Numbered from the stretch's first letter, positions 19,509-29,184 are shown. The stretch: 64,000 nt of DNA from Bacteroides sp. (GCA_014802105.1 JAAVCX010000028.1:1-64000), one strand, 5' to 3'. Numbers and translations are program-made. The notes: generated by a model from the letters alone, not told the origin.

Positions 19509-20684
19509 TTATTTCTTGGAGTCAATTATTGTAACGATATCTTTTCTTTTGTCAAGAATGTCTATCAACTGGAGATATTGCGTAATCAAACTGTCATTGT
19601 CATAGACTTTAAACCAGAAGGGATAGCGATAGGTAGAGCCAATTCGCGCCTCGGTTAATTGAGCGGGAGCTGACTGCATTGGCTCGAACAGGGATTTCAA
19701 TCTCTCCACTACCGAATTGTCCAATGGGCCGTTGTTGTTCCGGTCAATTATGCCGATATAACGTTGGCGCAGGTTAGAGACCACAGCATAAAACTTGTTG
19801 TCCATGCCCTGGATAGAAAATTGAATCCCGGCATCAGGGAGATCCCACCCTAACTCTTGCATGGAAAGCAACCGCGGCAATCCTTTTTCTCTCAAACGGC
19901 TGTTGAGATCAACTTGTATCTTGGCCCAGAGCCTTTCATTCATCAGTTTTCTGCAGATTTCAGAGGTTTCCAGGAGTTCCTTACTTAGTCTTTCAAGAGC
20001 GGATATGTCATTCCTATCGTTGCCTGACTGGCTCAAATATTTTTCTATCTGAGCCCTGATTTCGTTTGGGATCTCCGAATTGTAATCTGATCCAAACATA
20101 TGATCGAGATAATTTATGTAGTGATACAATGCGCTGTGGACGCTGAAAGGCCTATCCTTAGTCAACAGTTTGCTGTTGAGCCATTTCCTGATGTCATACT
20201 TGTATGTCGCGGTAACAAACCGACACTTATCCTTTGATGAATCTAAAGAATATTCACTTGGCATAAGCGGATATTCTCGGGTAAGATATAATACATAAAT
20301 GTTGGGGCGACCTTCTGAATATTTTTGTTCGACATATCGGTCAATCTGACGATATTGCTCGGAGGCATTGTTGACCTTATTCTCTATAATTACTACATTA
20401 TTATCACCTTGTATAGTGATATCAATATGGTCTTGCTCAATGAGAACATTCCATGTCGCCTCTTTGCGAAACAGTCCTGTCTCCACAAACTCGTCTAAGA
20501 ACGACTTAAGAATGGATTGATCATATCTGAACATCTCGCCCAGGATGCGGCTATGGGAAGTCTCATGGAGCTTCCCCCTCGCCACAGCCTGAATGAGATT
20601 GAACGATAACTTATGAGAGACTAATCCCTCTATATTTTTAGACACAGAAGCACATAATGTTATGACCTTGTGAATATCTATCAT
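19509..20684 (-). CDS. PD-(D/E)XK nuclease superfamily protein (PDDEXK_4-like)
   Basis: GKLHETSHSRILGEMFRYDQS and core HIDITIQGDNNVVIIENKVNN (D...ExK). Confidence 0.8.
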   Translation of the reverse strand: MIDIHKVITLCASVSKNIEGLVSHKLSFNLIQAVARGKLHETSHSRILGEMFRYDQSILKSFLDEFVETGLFRKEATWNVLIEQDHIDITIQGDNNVVIIENKVNNASEQYRQIDRYVEQKYSEGRPNIYVLYLTREYPLMPSEYSLDSSKDKCRFVTATYKYDIRKWLNSKLLTKDRPFSVHSALYHYINYLDHMFGSDYNSEIPNEIRAQIEKYLSQSGNDRNDISALERLSKELLETSEICRKLMNERLWAKIQVDLNSRLREKGLPRLLSMQELGWDLPDAGIQFSIQGMDNKFYAVVSNLRQRYIGIIDRNNNGPLDNSVVERLKSLFEPMQSAPAQLTEARIGSTYRYPFWFKVYDNDSLITQYLQLIDILDKRKDIVTIIDSKK

Positions 20685-20693
20685 CTGATATAA

Positions 20694-22493
20694 TTAATCC
20701 GTCTGTATCTTAAAAGAAGAATACTTACTTATTTCCGAGACAGGTACAATTGTAGTAACTACCCATGAACATGGTATAACCGGCTGGCGGCTATACGCAT
20801 TGTCATTATATTCCGGTCTATCCGTCTTTCCATATTCACCTACATATTCAACAATAAACAATTTATTGAAAATTCCGGTGGCACCGAAACATACAAAATT
20901 CCCATTTCTATGATCCAAAATCACCTTGTCTATTTTATCCGGAAAAGTGTAAATATCAGAATTGAAATGTTCAATTCTATTTTTCTTGAATCTCTTACTA
21001 TCATTCCTAAATTTGGCCAGTTCTTCAGGAGCAAAATCAGAAGTCACGCCATTATTATCTACAATCCGGAAATTGTTTTTTACTTTATCAAGTTCTGAAT
21101 AAAGCGCCTCAAACCACTCCTCGATATCCTCCGGAGTGTTTCTTAATATGATATAACTCCAATTCTCCATATTCTCTGAGTTTCTTTCTGCAATTTCCCA
21201 GGTTTCACTCGCAATGTCCCCTATAGCATTACTCCCTTGAAAAATATTATGCCCTTGCTCACGATATTTACGGGCAGCATATTCATCAAGAGACAACTCA
21301 TGCAGAAATTTCATCACATGATAGCTCAGATCGTTATTGGGATCAATAGGAATCCATCGCACTCTAAACTGGACAAATAGGTTTTCACCATTTAAAATGT
21401 CATTAATGTCCTTCGCTTGTTCATCATCTACCACTAAGTGCCTACCATCTGGTCCTACTCTACGATTCAAGTCACTCGTCTTCACTTTAGTATGTTTCCC
21501 ATAACCCTCACTATTAACATAGCCCTCAATATTAAGTTCTGTGGGTTCATACGGTCCATCCTTAGATATATAGACTTTCGCCAATTTTGGCTCGTCGACA
21601 TATAGCACATGCTTCATATTATTCTTAGCAAATTCTGCAATCATAGGGATAGCATTGTATAATGCCTTCAATTCATTCTCTTTCTGAATCTTGAATAATT
21701 TAAGATCCATACCGAAAGTATTACCGGCAAATTCACATTCGCTTCCGTGATTTTTGGCATAGGTGACGAGATGGGGGAGACTCACGGTAGCGTTTACAGT
21801 TGCAAGATAACCATTACCTTCAGGCTTTTCAGACTCAGTGAGTATCTTGTAGTTTTTGATGGCACCGGTAGAGATTGTGACGATTTCATCCTTGACAAGA
21901 TCATCGTTAAGGATCGTGGTGTTGGCTGATACGAAGGCACCATAAGACTGCTCTATCGCCAGACGCAAAGCATTTTTAACAGCATCATCTTTTGTCGGAC
22001 CGTCAGAAGATACTGTCAGAGTGATCTCTTCGTTAGGATTTGCTTTCACAGGTGTTGCAGTTGCAGTCTCACTATTGGCGATAGCGGATGACAATTTGAC
22101 ATCTTCATTAGGGTTAACTGGTTCACGCAACATTTTTGAGATATACTCGGACGTGATTGGAAAATCTATCTTTTTAGCCAGAGTTCTAACAAATTCCATA
22201 TGTTTATCTGTAAATTCTGTATATATAGATACATCCTCATCAGGATTCGCATCTTTGATAGAATGAATATATTGGTTATATTTCCTAATCTTTCCGAAAA
22301 AATCATCATACATTAGCTTTTTGACTTCTTGAGGAGTTGAATGGGCTAATTTACGGTTCATATCCACCACTTGACTCGTTATTTCTTTTTGCAACTGGTT
22401 AATTTCATTATCATAAGATGGATTCTGTGCATCTGCGGTATTAGCCATACACGCGAATATTATCGCGGCTACAATAAATAATAATTTCTTCAT
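20694..22493 (-). CDS. Hypothetical secreted protein with LPP20/FlgT-N-like segment
   Basis: Signal peptide MKKLLFIVAAIIFACMANTADA; segment VSSDGPTKDDAVKNALRLAIEQSYGAFVSANTTIL resembles LPP20/FlgT N-domain patterns (by eye). Confidence 0.7.
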   Translation of the reverse strand: MKKLLFIVAAIIFACMANTADAQNPSYDNEINQLQKEITSQVVDMNRKLAHSTPQEVKKLMYDDFFGKIRKYNQYIHSIKDANPDEDVSIYTEFTDKHMEFVRTLAKKIDFPITSEYISKMLREPVNPNEDVKLSSAIANSETATATPVKANPNEEITLTVSSDGPTKDDAVKNALRLAIEQSYGAFVSANTTILNDDLVKDEIVTISTGAIKNYKILTESEKPEGNGYLATVNATVSLPHLVTYAKNHGSECEFAGNTFGMDLKLFKIQKENELKALYNAIPMIAEFAKNNMKHVLYVDEPKLAKVYISKDGPYEPTELNIEGYVNSEGYGKHTKVKTSDLNRRVGPDGRHLVVDDEQAKDINDILNGENLFVQFRVRWIPIDPNNDLSYHVMKFLHELSLDEYAARKYREQGHNIFQGSNAIGDIASETWEIAERNSENMENWSYIILRNTPEDIEEWFEALYSELDKVKNNFRIVDNNGVTSDFAPEELAKFRNDSKRFKKNRIEHFNSDIYTFPDKIDKVILDHRNGNFVCFGATGIFNKLFIVEYVGEYGKTDRPEYNDNAYSRQPVIPCSWVVTTIVPVSEISKYSSFKIQTD

Positions 22494-22505
22494 ATTATCA
22501 ATGGG

Positions 22506-23477
22506 TTACCAGTTTAGATATACTTTTGTTTCGGATTGATTTTCCGCCCACTTTTCTGCAACGGCGCGAGCTGCCGTTATTGTCGCCATAGAGCGGGCGT
22601 GACTGTTGGCCTGCTCGCGAGAACGAAATTCTTTTTCGTCGTTATACTGACGTTGTTTGAGCTGCCACTCGCGCTCCTTTTCTGACGACATTTTTTTAGA
22701 GATGCTGTTTGCCAGAGTTTCGGCCTCGGCAAACGACGACGAGGTGACTGGAATTTCGTTAAGGTATGTCATGGCGAGCTCGGCTCCGTTTTCGTCAGAT
22801 GATGCTGCCCAAGCGTTCTTTGCTTTTGTCAGCAATGAGGCTCCCTCACCATCAACCTTATTCTGATATATCTCGACAACCGTGGCCATAGCTTTTTCAT
22901 GACAATCACTGCAAATGTTGGGCACAGCCATCAGGTTTGCGATAGCTTCATCGCTCCGTCCTGTCGAGGCAAGGGTGCGTGCCTTTGCGATAATGTTCTC
23001 GCAATGCCCGACATAATATGACTCGATTTTTTCAGATGCTTCGTCAAACATCTGTTTGAAAGTCTGACTGGCCGGTCGGATGGTGTTGAGGGCCGTTTGC
23101 CATGCTTTGGTTTCGTTAGTCCCTATGCCTGACAATTCCATCGAAGCAGATGAGTAGATCTTATTTTCAACCACATCTCCGAGAATAAAAGTCACCTCTA
23201 CTCTCTGACTGATGTGGGGAGGAGTGGTAGCGGCCACGTCTTTCTGCACGACATTGCATTTGGCGAGCATCACAAAACGGTCGGCATGGCCGATCGATCC
23301 CAAACCGTTTTGAGTCATGGCCTGCTCCATTTTCGAGACTATGAGTTTTCTTGATGCTTCGGGTATATCCATCCCGGTCACCACGGGATAAAATGAGATT
23401 TTACCCGAATTTCCGATAGCGTTGGCTCCTGAAAAACAGAGGAGTGAAAGCATGATTGATAAAAGATAACGTTTCAT
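22506..23477 (-). CDS. Hypothetical secreted protein, possibly CsgG/TolB-like
   Basis: Signal peptide MKRYLLSIMLSLLCFSGANA; 4-bp stop/start overlap with the upstream gene; fold assignment is weak. Confidence 0.65.
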   Translation of the reverse strand: MKRYLLSIMLSLLCFSGANAIGNSGKISFYPVVTGMDIPEASRKLIVSKMEQAMTQNGLGSIGHADRFVMLAKCNVVQKDVAATTPPHISQRVEVTFILGDVVENKIYSSASMELSGIGTNETKAWQTALNTIRPASQTFKQMFDEASEKIESYYVGHCENIIAKARTLASTGRSDEAIANLMAVPNICSDCHEKAMATVVEIYQNKVDGEGASLLTKAKNAWAASSDENGAELAMTYLNEIPVTSSSFAEAETLANSISKKMSSEKEREWQLKQRQYNDEKEFRSREQANSHARSMATITAARAVAEKWAENQSETKVYLNW

Positions 23478-24421
23478 TTCTCACCCAAGATTAAGATAGC
23501 CTCGCCGAGACCACGGATTACGACTTTTGAAGTGATATCGAATGGTGCCTTCTGCAAGTATTTGCGTAGCGATGTGGCAAATGCTCGCGCGTCCATTGCG
23601 TTACCGTTTTTGTCTTTCAGGGGGATACGCACCTGTTCAAATTGAGCGAATGTTTCGGTCCCGTCGCTGAGGTTGAAGCTGCCGTTGACGGTATTCTTGC
23701 GGATCCAGTTCTGAATCACGTCGGTAAGTTCCTCTCCGTTATACTCTGTCTCAAGGTCGTTGTCCCAGCTATCCCAACAACGGACAGTCAAGGCTATTTC
23801 ACGACCGTTTTTCTTTTGGTCGGCATACCATTTGTCGAGTTGCTTGTCAAATTCCTTTACGTTAGCCTTGACAGCCTCCTCGAGAGCGACGGGAATGGCC
23901 GAAGTGGTCGGCTTGGAATTACCTGTGGCCGTGGCGATGCGCTTGTTGGTGTATGCGTCAAAGGCTTCGAGAGTGAATGAAACGACTTTGCCTGCAGGAT
24001 CTTTGGTGATGTTCCACCACAGCTGTATCACGATATCAGACTTCATGCGGCGCTTCAGTATATCAAGCGGGGTCTCGGCGATCGATGCTCCTGAGGTTTT
24101 GCTTGTCAAGACATCATCCTCTGCTTGCTTGACTCCGAGCGACTTGATCTCCATTTCGGCATCCTTCAGGCTATACCCCATGCCGGTGAGCACACCACCG
24201 ACTTTAGAGATCACCTGAGGTAACTCCAGGTCTTCGGTGAATGCTCGCTGATAATCTGACACTTTGACAGTTGAGCCTTGGTTGTCAAACGACTGGGTGA
24301 AGTAGCGCTGAGTGCACCAGTTGTCGCTCGGCAGTATCATCACAGTAGGCTTTTTTACTTCGTCGGCCAGGCATGCAATGCTTACCGCAACGCAAAAAAT
24401 GGCAAATAATAGACGGTTCAC
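23474..24421 (-). CDS. Secreted protein, DUF6175-like; first gene of the six-gene operon
   Basis: Likely GTG start at 24421 (VNRLLFAIFCVAVSIACLADEVKKPTVMILPSDNWCTQRYF...); upstream extension to 24559 overlaps the putative RNA and is not supported. Confidence 0.65.
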   Translation of the reverse strand: MNRLLFAIFCVAVSIACLADEVKKPTVMILPSDNWCTQRYFTQSFDNQGSTVKVSDYQRAFTEDLELPQVISKVGGVLTGMGYSLKDAEMEIKSLGVKQAEDDVLTSKTSGASIAETPLDILKRRMKSDIVIQLWWNITKDPAGKVVSFTLEAFDAYTNKRIATATGNSKPTTSAIPVALEEAVKANVKEFDKQLDKWYADQKKNGREIALTVRCWDSWDNDLETEYNGEELTDVIQNWIRKNTVNGSFNLSDGTETFAQFEQVRIPLKDKNGNAMDARAFATSLRKYLQKAPFDITSKVVIRGLGEAILILGEK

Positions 24422-24481
24422 GTTGTTGAATTCGTGCCGTTGGACCCCCTCGTTGGCATTTAGATTGGTTACTATATAGAA

Positions 24482-24787
24482 TACGTGAGGTCCGTACCTT
24501 TTGCTCGTCCCACAGTCAGAGGCCTTCGCATTGCCCATCTCAGTAGAACGAGCAAACATGCAGAGGCCTCACGTAGAATATGCGACATAGCCCGACATAA
24601 CACTCGCGTGTCGTGTCGGGATAAGTATATACATATCCATTTAGCCATCTACCGTTTGCTACATCCTTGACTGAGATAAGAAAGTTGCGAAGTTTCTGAC
24701 TGTCAAGAAAGAGCGTCGAGTAAACGCATTCTAAAATATTCTACAGTCCCTCCCGCATAGCCCATGAAAAGGCCTCTGCAAGTGGTC
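24482..24787 (-). ncRNA. Putative structured RNA, copy A (leader or stand-alone)
   Basis: Minus-strand TAACTTTGC promoter at 24795-24803. Hairpin 1 24666-24671/24702-24707. Hairpin 2 24482-24490/24567-24575 and 24500-24508/24548-24556. Hairpin 3 24591-24597/24614-24620. Loop-loop complementarity 24512-24520/24695-24703, 24524-24530/24686-24692, 24537-24543/24671-24677. Confidence 0.65.
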
Positions 24788-24921
24788 TGTAAGTGCAAAG
24801 TTATAAATAAATTCAGTTTATGTCAATAGCCGGTCTGTAAAAAACAACTTGTGTTTCTGATTGTTTCGATATTGACTTAAGGATAGATCCGTATTGTTGT
24901 TGCCTCACATCCGTTGTTGTT

Positions 24922-25479
24922 TCACATCCTGTTGAAGTGGATGAGGTCGGGGTGCCATTTGTCGATAGGGTGGGCGGGGGCGGCGGGATGGCCGATGGGG
25001 ATGAGGGAGAAGGGGATGAGGCGGTCGGGGAGGTTGAGAATGTGTCTGACGGGGTCAAGACGTTCCTCGTGTGGGTAGAGGCATGTCCACACGGCGCCAA
25101 GTCCCAGAGCATGGGCGCTCAGGAGTATATTTTCACTGACGGCCGAGAGATCCTGCTCCCAGAGCGTGCAATCGACTCCGTCAAGAAAACGTTCACGGTT
25201 GCCACACGGTATGATAGCAACCGGAGCCCGGTCGGTCATTTTGGCGTAGGGTAGGGCTTGTGCAAGTTGTTTCAGCAGGTCGTGATCGTCGACCACTACA
25301 AATTCCCATGGCTGACGGTTGACACCGCTGGGCGCGCTCATGGCGGCGTGGACTATGGCGGTGAGTTGCGCGTCGGTGATAGGCTCGGAGGTGTATGAGC
25401 GTATGCTTGAGCGCGATAATATATTGTTGATTGCCGGGAGCCGTGTGAGGGCCGGGTCGGGAGTGTCGAGGATTTTCAT
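24922..25479 (-). CDS. nitroreductase family protein
   Basis: SRSSIRSYTSEPITDAQLTAIVHAAMSAPSGVNRQPWEFVVVDD; AHALGLGAVWTCLYP. Confidence 0.92.
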   Translation of the reverse strand: MKILDTPDPALTRLPAINNILSRSSIRSYTSEPITDAQLTAIVHAAMSAPSGVNRQPWEFVVVDDHDLLKQLAQALPYAKMTDRAPVAIIPCGNRERFLDGVDCTLWEQDLSAVSENILLSAHALGLGAVWTCLYPHEERLDPVRHILNLPDRLIPFSLIPIGHPAAPAHPIDKWHPDLIHFNRM

Positions 25480-25517
25480 GTTGGGACGGATTATAGTTAG
25501 GGGAGAGAAGCGGGCGG

Positions 25518-26123
25518 CTACTCCTCGACGGGGAGTTGGTTGAGTTGCTCGATATAGTCGAGGAGCTGCTCGCGGCCACGGCCGTCCTCGCTCGAGGTAG
25601 TGAATATCGGGGGGAGTTCCTCCCAGGTCTCCAGGAGTTTGGCACAGTAACGCTCTACATTGCGACGGCCGGCGTCATTGCCGAGCTTATCGAGTTTGGT
25701 GAAGACGATGGCAAAGGGCACGCCGTTCTCGCCCAGCCAGTTGAAGAAATCGAGATCGATCTTCATGGGCGCGTGACGCGAATCGATGAGCACAAACAGA
25801 TTGGTCATCTCGCGCCGATTGAGTATATATCCGCGTATCATCTTCTCGAGCTGCTCGCGCTGTTGCTTGCCGCGCAGGGCAAATCCATAGCCGGGAAGGT
25901 CGACTATATACCAACTGTCGTTTATCAGAAAGTGGTTGATCAGCAGAGTCTTGCCCGGAGTCGATGAAGTCTTGGCAAGTTTGGAATTGCCGGTGAGCAT
26001 ATTTATGAGCGACGATTTGCCTACGTTGCTCCTGCCTATGAAGGCATACTCGTGGCGATGGTCGGAGGGACACTTGGTGTGAGTGGAATTGGAGATGGCA
26101 AAGCGTGCGGAGTTGATGATCAT
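25518..26123 (-). CDS. engB: ribosome-biogenesis GTP-binding protein YihA/YsxC
   Basis: [48 protein letters not shown]. Confidence 0.95.
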   Translation of the reverse strand: MIINSARFAISNSTHTKCPSDHRHEYAFIGRSNVGKSSLINMLTGNSKLAKTSSTPGKTLLINHFLINDSWYIVDLPGYGFALRGKQQREQLEKMIRGYILNRREMTNLFVLIDSRHAPMKIDLDFFNWLGENGVPFAIVFTKLDKLGNDAGRRNVERYCAKLLETWEELPPIFTTSSEDGRGREQLLDYIEQLNQLPVEE

Positions 26124-26234
26124 TGTAGTGAATTATTTGATTATGATTCAGGCGTTCAAGCCTTCCGGGGAAAAGCATTGACCCGCCGTCGGGATTTCAG
26201 TAGTGGAGTAGGGGAGGAGCAGATTTTGTCTCGG

Positions 26235-27317
26235 TCAGTCAAGCATAAGGCTTATCATGGGTCTCACGGCCGGAAAATTCATCACCTCGCCTATGCGCCG
26301 CGATGAGAACGCTATGTCGGCCAGCACGTCTATGCTGACATCGAGATCGAGATGGCCCGTATAGCTGTCGTCGACAATGACCGAGCCATCCTTGATGATA
26401 TATGTGTGGGAATTGATCTCGGGTAGCAACGGGTCGCTGACACGTATCGACGATTTCCATTTGGGATAGGCCGAAGCCACAGCCCCCAGTAGCATTGAGG
26501 CGTTGACCACTCGGGCCATGCCGCGTGGCATCAGGCGCCCTCCGGTCGTGTCGTCGGGATGTCCGAGCACCAGAAACGGCACATCGGGGTGATGTCGGCG
26601 CAGTTCGCGCAGAGCCGCTGTGCGTGCGTCGGCCTCCTCGCCCATCACATCGGTGACCAGCAGCAGATCGTCACGCATCACAGCCCAGGCCATGGCCGAG
26701 ATATGAGGGCCGTGGTCTTCGTCGTCTCTCTCGACCACTACGAAGTCACCTCCGTCCTCGTCGAGATCGGCCACTATATTGTCGAGGTCGCGGCGCGAGT
26801 GGGTGATATAGCAGGGACGTAGATGTTGCAGACTGTCAAAGGCACTCCAGAGATCGTCTGAGGCGATAGACTCGGCCGGGCGCGAGCTATACTCCCCCTC
26901 TGTCGGGAACCTGTGGAGTGACGTGAAGCGTTGCTCGCGGTTGTAAAACACTGTCGAGAAGCCAAACTTCTTATAGAAGAAATACAGCGCGCTGCGGGCC
27001 GGTATGAGCGAGACAAGCATATCGCCGCGGGCGGCCGAAGCCTTCAGGGCGTCATTCATGAGCCGCGACATATATCCGTGGCCACGCCGGGAGCGTCGGG
27101 TAGCCGCTCCGGCTATATATCCGACCGGAAGGGTCGAGCCGTGAAAAGTCATCGAGTAATGCTGTAGCAGCAGACTGCTGGCTGTCACTCCCGATTCATC
27201 AGCGATAACGAGAGCCTCATCGTCGCGATAGACACGGTCAAAATACATGGTTACGTATGACCGGCTGTCGCTGAAGCTCTCCTGCCAGATTTTCATTATG
27301 TCGTCTCTCTTGCTCAT
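26235..27317 (-). CDS. GNAT-family N-acetyltransferase (Eis-like)
   Basis: VGYIAGAATRRSRRGHGYMSRLMNDALKASAARGDMLVSLIPARSALYFFYKKFGFS. Confidence 0.85.
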   Translation of the reverse strand: MSKRDDIMKIWQESFSDSRSYVTMYFDRVYRDDEALVIADESGVTASSLLLQHYSMTFHGSTLPVGYIAGAATRRSRRGHGYMSRLMNDALKASAARGDMLVSLIPARSALYFFYKKFGFSTVFYNREQRFTSLHRFPTEGEYSSRPAESIASDDLWSAFDSLQHLRPCYITHSRRDLDNIVADLDEDGGDFVVVERDDEDHGPHISAMAWAVMRDDLLLVTDVMGEEADARTAALRELRRHHPDVPFLVLGHPDDTTGGRLMPRGMARVVNASMLLGAVASAYPKWKSSIRVSDPLLPEINSHTYIIKDGSVIVDDSYTGHLDLDVSIDVLADIAFSSRRIGEVMNFPAVRPMISLMLD

Positions 27318-27439
27318 AGTTGATAGGTTGTGTGATGGTCAGAAAGGGGACTGACAGGTCTGATACTCGTGACAGGCCCCATTTCCCTCGTATATGTTTA
27401 TAACAAGACGATCGACGCGAGGGTTCAGAAAAAGGGATC

Positions 27440-27483
27440 TGCCGGCGCAGGAGCCGAATATCGCTGCACCGGCAGATCAACGG
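27440..27483 (-). terminator. Bidirectional hairpin terminator
   Basis: GATCTGCCGGcgcag...ctgcaCCGGCAGATC with T-tracts on both sides. Confidence 0.75.
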
Positions 27484-27520
27484 ATTTTTTTTACTTGGTT
27501 TTTCAGAGATTGTTTTTAAC

Positions 27521-27655
27521 TAAGTAACTCTTGAAAATTAATTTATACTATATGTGAGATTTATTTTAGCCAAAATAAAGCCACAGAGAGTATAAAAGTC
27601 TATCACGGGTTAATAATGGAAAACATATTGACGTTTAATTTTTAAGAGTTACTTA
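27521..27655. repeat. 135-bp MITE-like element with 21-bp terminal inverted repeats
   Basis: TAAGTAACTCTTGAAAATTAA (27521-27541) versus TTAATTTTTAAGAGTTACTTA (27635-27655), 20/21 complementary; internal TTTATTTTagccAAAATAAA hairpin. Confidence 0.7.
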
Positions 27656-27660
27656 CCTCT

Positions 27661-29184
27661 TTAGCTCTGATGGGCGGGACGCAGCAGGTCGTTGACAGTC
27701 TTGACGGGATTGAATGTAGAGATAGGCACCTCGACAAAGACTGTGTTCCAGTCGCTCATGGCGCCGTTCCACAGGCCGGGGAGCTCCATGGCCTTGAGTT
27801 CCTTGCCATGGCTCGACTTGGAGGAAATGAAACCCGTGGCGGGGTCGACGTAAGAGGGCAGGTCAAACTTCTTGCCGTGAATGTCCTTGATGTAGCACAC
27901 GAGGTCTACGGGATTGAAGTGAGTCGCCGTAGCCATCATACGCTTATACTCCTCGTTGGCCGGATCGACCTGATTGCTCTCCAGAATCTGGGGCGAGGCC
28001 GAGCCGTCGGGATTGTAGGCTATGAACGGGCCGCCGCCGGGTTCTCCCTCGTTGCGCACCATGCCACACACTCTCAGCGGACGGTTGAGCTTACTCTTGA
28101 TATACTCGACGATCTCATCGTCGGCCAGAGAGTCAAGACGCTCGTCGTGGATATTGAGCACTGTGCGCATGTAGTCGATCATACCCTTGAGGTCAGAGGG
28201 GGTATAGACCTTCTCCTCGAGGGCTATGAGATCTTCCTCGATCTGATCGTGGATCTCGAGCAGCAGGCCGCCGAGCACTTCCTTATATTTAATGGTGTCG
28301 GCGCGACGTGAGTCGGGCACCACATTATCGATATTCTTGATAAACACCACCGCGCTCTCGATGTCGTTGAGATTGCGTATCAGCGCGCCGTGACCGCCCG
28401 GACGGAACAACAGGCGCCCGTTCTCGCGGAAGGGGGTGTTGTCGGGATTGGCGGCGATGGTATCGGTCGAAGGCTTCTGCTCGCTCATGGTGACAAAGAA
28501 CTTCTTTCCGGTACGCTTCTCGGCCTCGGGTATCACCTCGTCGAGTTTGGCCTGGAACAGTGCGTGATGGTCGGCCGACACGGTGAAGTGGAGATGCACC
28601 TCGCCTTTGGAGTTGGCAGCCGTCTGCGCCCCCTCGGTGAGATGCTCCTCGACTGGTGTGCGCGACCCCTCGGGATAGGTGTGAAACTTGAGCAGACCCT
28701 TGGGCAGACCCCCGTAATTCATGCCCTCGGCTCCGACGATAGCGGCTATGACCTTGCGGTTCTCACCCTCGGCGAGAAGCTCGTCGAGCGACTTGCCATA
28801 GAGCTTCTGACACGCTTCGCGCAGCTCGGGCAGGAAGGGAAGTTTATCGACCGATCCCAGCAACTGGGCCACGGGCGAACCCTCCTTGAGCTCATCGGTG
28901 CCTCCGTCGACATATTCAAACAGAGCCTTGAACATGCGTGATGCAGCTCCCGAAGCGGGCACAAACTTACACACCTCGCCCCCATGGTCGAGATATTCAT
29001 GCCAGCGCTCCAGGGCGGCCTCGATCTCCTCGTCGCTCAGACGGAAGATGCCGGCGTCCACGCGGGCTGTATCGAGTATTTTCAGATAGGGAAATCCGGT
29101 GGCAAAGCGATTGAGCTGTGCCTCGGCCTCCTCGCGGCTGATGCCTTTGGCGGCAAGCAGCTCCTGATCTTCGGGTAGTAACAT
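27661..29184 (-). CDS. DUF4301 family protein
   Basis: 507 aa; CKFVPASGAASRMFKALFEYVDG; LFRPGGHGALIRNLNDI; CGMVRNEGEPGGGPF. Confidence 0.85.
   Translation of the reverse strand: MLLPEDQELLAAKGISREEAEAQLNRFATGFPYLKILDTARVDAGIFRLSDEEIEAALERWHEYLDHGGEVCKFVPASGAASRMFKALFEYVDGGTDELKEGSPVAQLLGSVDKLPFLPELREACQKLYGKSLDELLAEGENRKVIAAIVGAEGMNYGGLPKGLLKFHTYPEGSRTPVEEHLTEGAQTAANSKGEVHLHFTVSADHHALFQAKLDEVIPEAEKRTGKKFFVTMSEQKPSTDTIAANPDNTPFRENGRLLFRPGGHGALIRNLNDIESAVVFIKNIDNVVPDSRRADTIKYKEVLGGLLLEIHDQIEEDLIALEEKVYTPSDLKGMIDYMRTVLNIHDERLDSLADDEIVEYIKSKLNRPLRVCGMVRNEGEPGGGPFIAYNPDGSASPQILESNQVDPANEEYKRMMATATHFNPVDLVCYIKDIHGKKFDLPSYVDPATGFISSKSSHGKELKAMELPGLWNGAMSDWNTVFVEVPISTFNPVKTVNDLLRPAHQS

Noticed and set aside
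24422-24559. Upstream extension of the DUF6175-like ORF
   Set aside because: Overlaps the conserved hairpin 2 of RNA copy A, and a signal peptide begins at the GTG at 24421.
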